NCBI GenBank assembly: GCA_903958115.1
Contig: CAJBRS010000108.1
Span: 1-20,667, forward strand
Origin: an uncultured bacterium
GTDB taxonomy: Bacteria > Patescibacteriota > Minisyncoccia > Phycocordibacterales > CAWITU01
DNA: 20,667 nt
Reading direction: 5' to 3'
The notes below the pieces were generated by a model, which made no database searches, had not been told where the DNA came from, and saw only the letters and a program-made list of their open reading frames with translations. A program made the translations under genes and the position numbers. Positions within the stretch are counted from its first letter, which is position 1. The number at the start of each line of letters is the position of its first letter. Positions 20,399 to 20,667 of this stretch are shown here, piece by piece.

Positions 20399-20469
20399 AG
20401 CGGGGTAGAGAAGTAGTATCTCGGGAGGCTCATAACCTCCAGCCCTAGGTGCAATTCCTAGCCCCGCAA
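20399..20469 (+). tRNA. Initiator tRNA-fMet (anticodon CAT), unusual
   Basis: Acceptor pairs GCGGGG with CCCCGC over positions 2-7 and 66-71, and leaves an A1xA72 mismatch, the bacterial initiator hallmark. The anticodon arm is GGAGG-CTCATAA-CCTCC; the three G-C pairs typical of initiators are reduced to two, with A-T at 29-41. The T arm is CTAGG-TGCAATT-CCTAG, with G instead of T at position 55. The D loop has only seven bases (AGTAGTA) and lacks the GG pair that contacts position 55. A73 is followed by CAA, so CCA is not encoded, unlike in tRNA-Ser and tRNA-Asp here. Confidence 0.88.
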
Positions 20470-20478
20470 CAAGTAGAC

Positions 20479-20558
20479 ACAAAAGACATTCGTTAAAAAA
20501 GACCGCTCTGGGGCAAGCATGCCCTGCGTCCTAGTCTCTTTTGATGAATGTCTTTTGT
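20479..20558 (+). terminator. 80-nt hairpin after tRNA-fMet: terminator or structured RNA
   Basis: Arms 20479-20503 and 20534-20558 pair over 25 positions with two G-U pairs and one A-C mismatch; the outer 13 (ACAAAAGACATTC with GAATGTCTTTTGT) are perfect. The 30-nt apex (20504-20533) holds a second small hairpin, GGGGCA-AGCA-TGCCCT. The A-rich left foot and T-rich right foot (TCTTTTGTTT) resemble the other terminators in the window, but the stem and apex are far larger. A small non-coding RNA or a mobile inverted-repeat element is possible. Confidence 0.55.
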
Positions 20559-20601
20559 TTAAACGGATTTTGTATTATAGTAATGCACGCAAGTATCGAA
20601 T

Positions 20602-20667
20602 GTCGGGGTAGCTCAGTTGGTAGAGCACGGGACTCATAAGCCCGGGGTCGTGGGTTCGATCCCCACC
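20602..20667 (+). tRNA. tRNA with CAT anticodon (probably elongator Met), cut by window edge
   Basis: The 5' acceptor strand GTCGGGG is followed by TA and the D stem GCTC/GAGC. The anticodon arm is CGGGA-CTCATAA-GCCCG, with an A-G mismatch at 31-39, and the T arm is GTGGG-TTCGATC-CCCAC. The 3' acceptor strand is outside the window. It could be elongator Met or the Ile tRNA whose C34 is modified to lysidine. A TATTAT at 20573-20578 could be its -10 box. Confidence 0.9.

Noticed and set aside
20311..20423. Integration site (att direct repeat) at the tRNA-fMet gene
   Set aside because: Integrases usually duplicate the 3' end of a tRNA gene; here the 5' half is repeated, only 86 nt apart, and no integrase is present.
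1..20667. CRISPR array, insertion sequence or prophage genes
   Set aside because: I saw no regularly spaced repeats, transposase, integrase or phage structural gene anywhere in the window.

Overview
The window reads as a chromosomal segment of a Candidate Phyla Radiation bacterium (Patescibacteria, probably a Parcubacteria-type lineage). This is inferred from low to moderate GC, very short intergenic gaps, genes that mostly lack a Shine-Dalgarno sequence, a type IV pilus locus with no secretin gene, and several small membrane proteins of the kind common in that group. TGA works as a stop, for example in ATGA overlaps between pilus genes, so the recoded UGA=Gly lineages (Absconditabacteria, Gracilibacteria) are disfavoured.

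Layout. 1-270: start of a minus-strand gene cut by the window edge, mirrored -10 boxes, tRNA-Ser(GCT) and its terminator. 419-1516: a secreted protein with two DUF5666-like repeats, a strong terminator, and a 55-residue single-pass membrane protein. 1513-2868 (minus): a LUD-domain protein and a ComF-type phosphoribosyltransferase. 2954-14271 (plus): a nearly complete type IV pilus locus: pilM, pilN, pilO, a small PilP-like protein, pilB, a lone CheY-like regulator, pilT, pilC, the probable major pilin with its own promoter and terminator, then five minor pilin or pseudopilin genes with the prepilin peptidase pilD among them. 14309-18291: ligA, a small acidic protein, gatC and gatA. 18359-19054: a membrane-anchored protein with a HEPN-like RNNIAH motif. 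19078-20086 (minus): a CYTH-domain protein and a small polytopic membrane protein. 20132-20667: tRNA-Asp(GTC) on minus, then on plus a broken 5' half of an initiator tRNA, an intact but unusual tRNA-fMet, an 80-nt hairpin, and the start of another CAT-anticodon tRNA.

How it works together. PilM/N/O and the PilP-like protein would form the inner-membrane platform, PilC the platform core, PilB and PilT the extension and retraction motors, and PilD would mature the pilins. No PilQ is present, as expected for a cell without a canonical outer membrane. With divergent comF next door, the locus is plausibly a DNA-uptake and adhesion apparatus. LigA and GatCA are housekeeping genes.

Points most worth a second look: the tRNA-fMet locus with its upstream half-copy and long hairpin; the membrane-tethered HEPN-like protein; a recurring -10 box placed 6-9 nt before the ATG, suggesting leaderless mRNAs; a dispersed TATACTT/CATACTT repeat inside pilD and before two other genes; a GC-rich palindrome inside comF; and loss of metal-binding cysteines in PilB and LigA.
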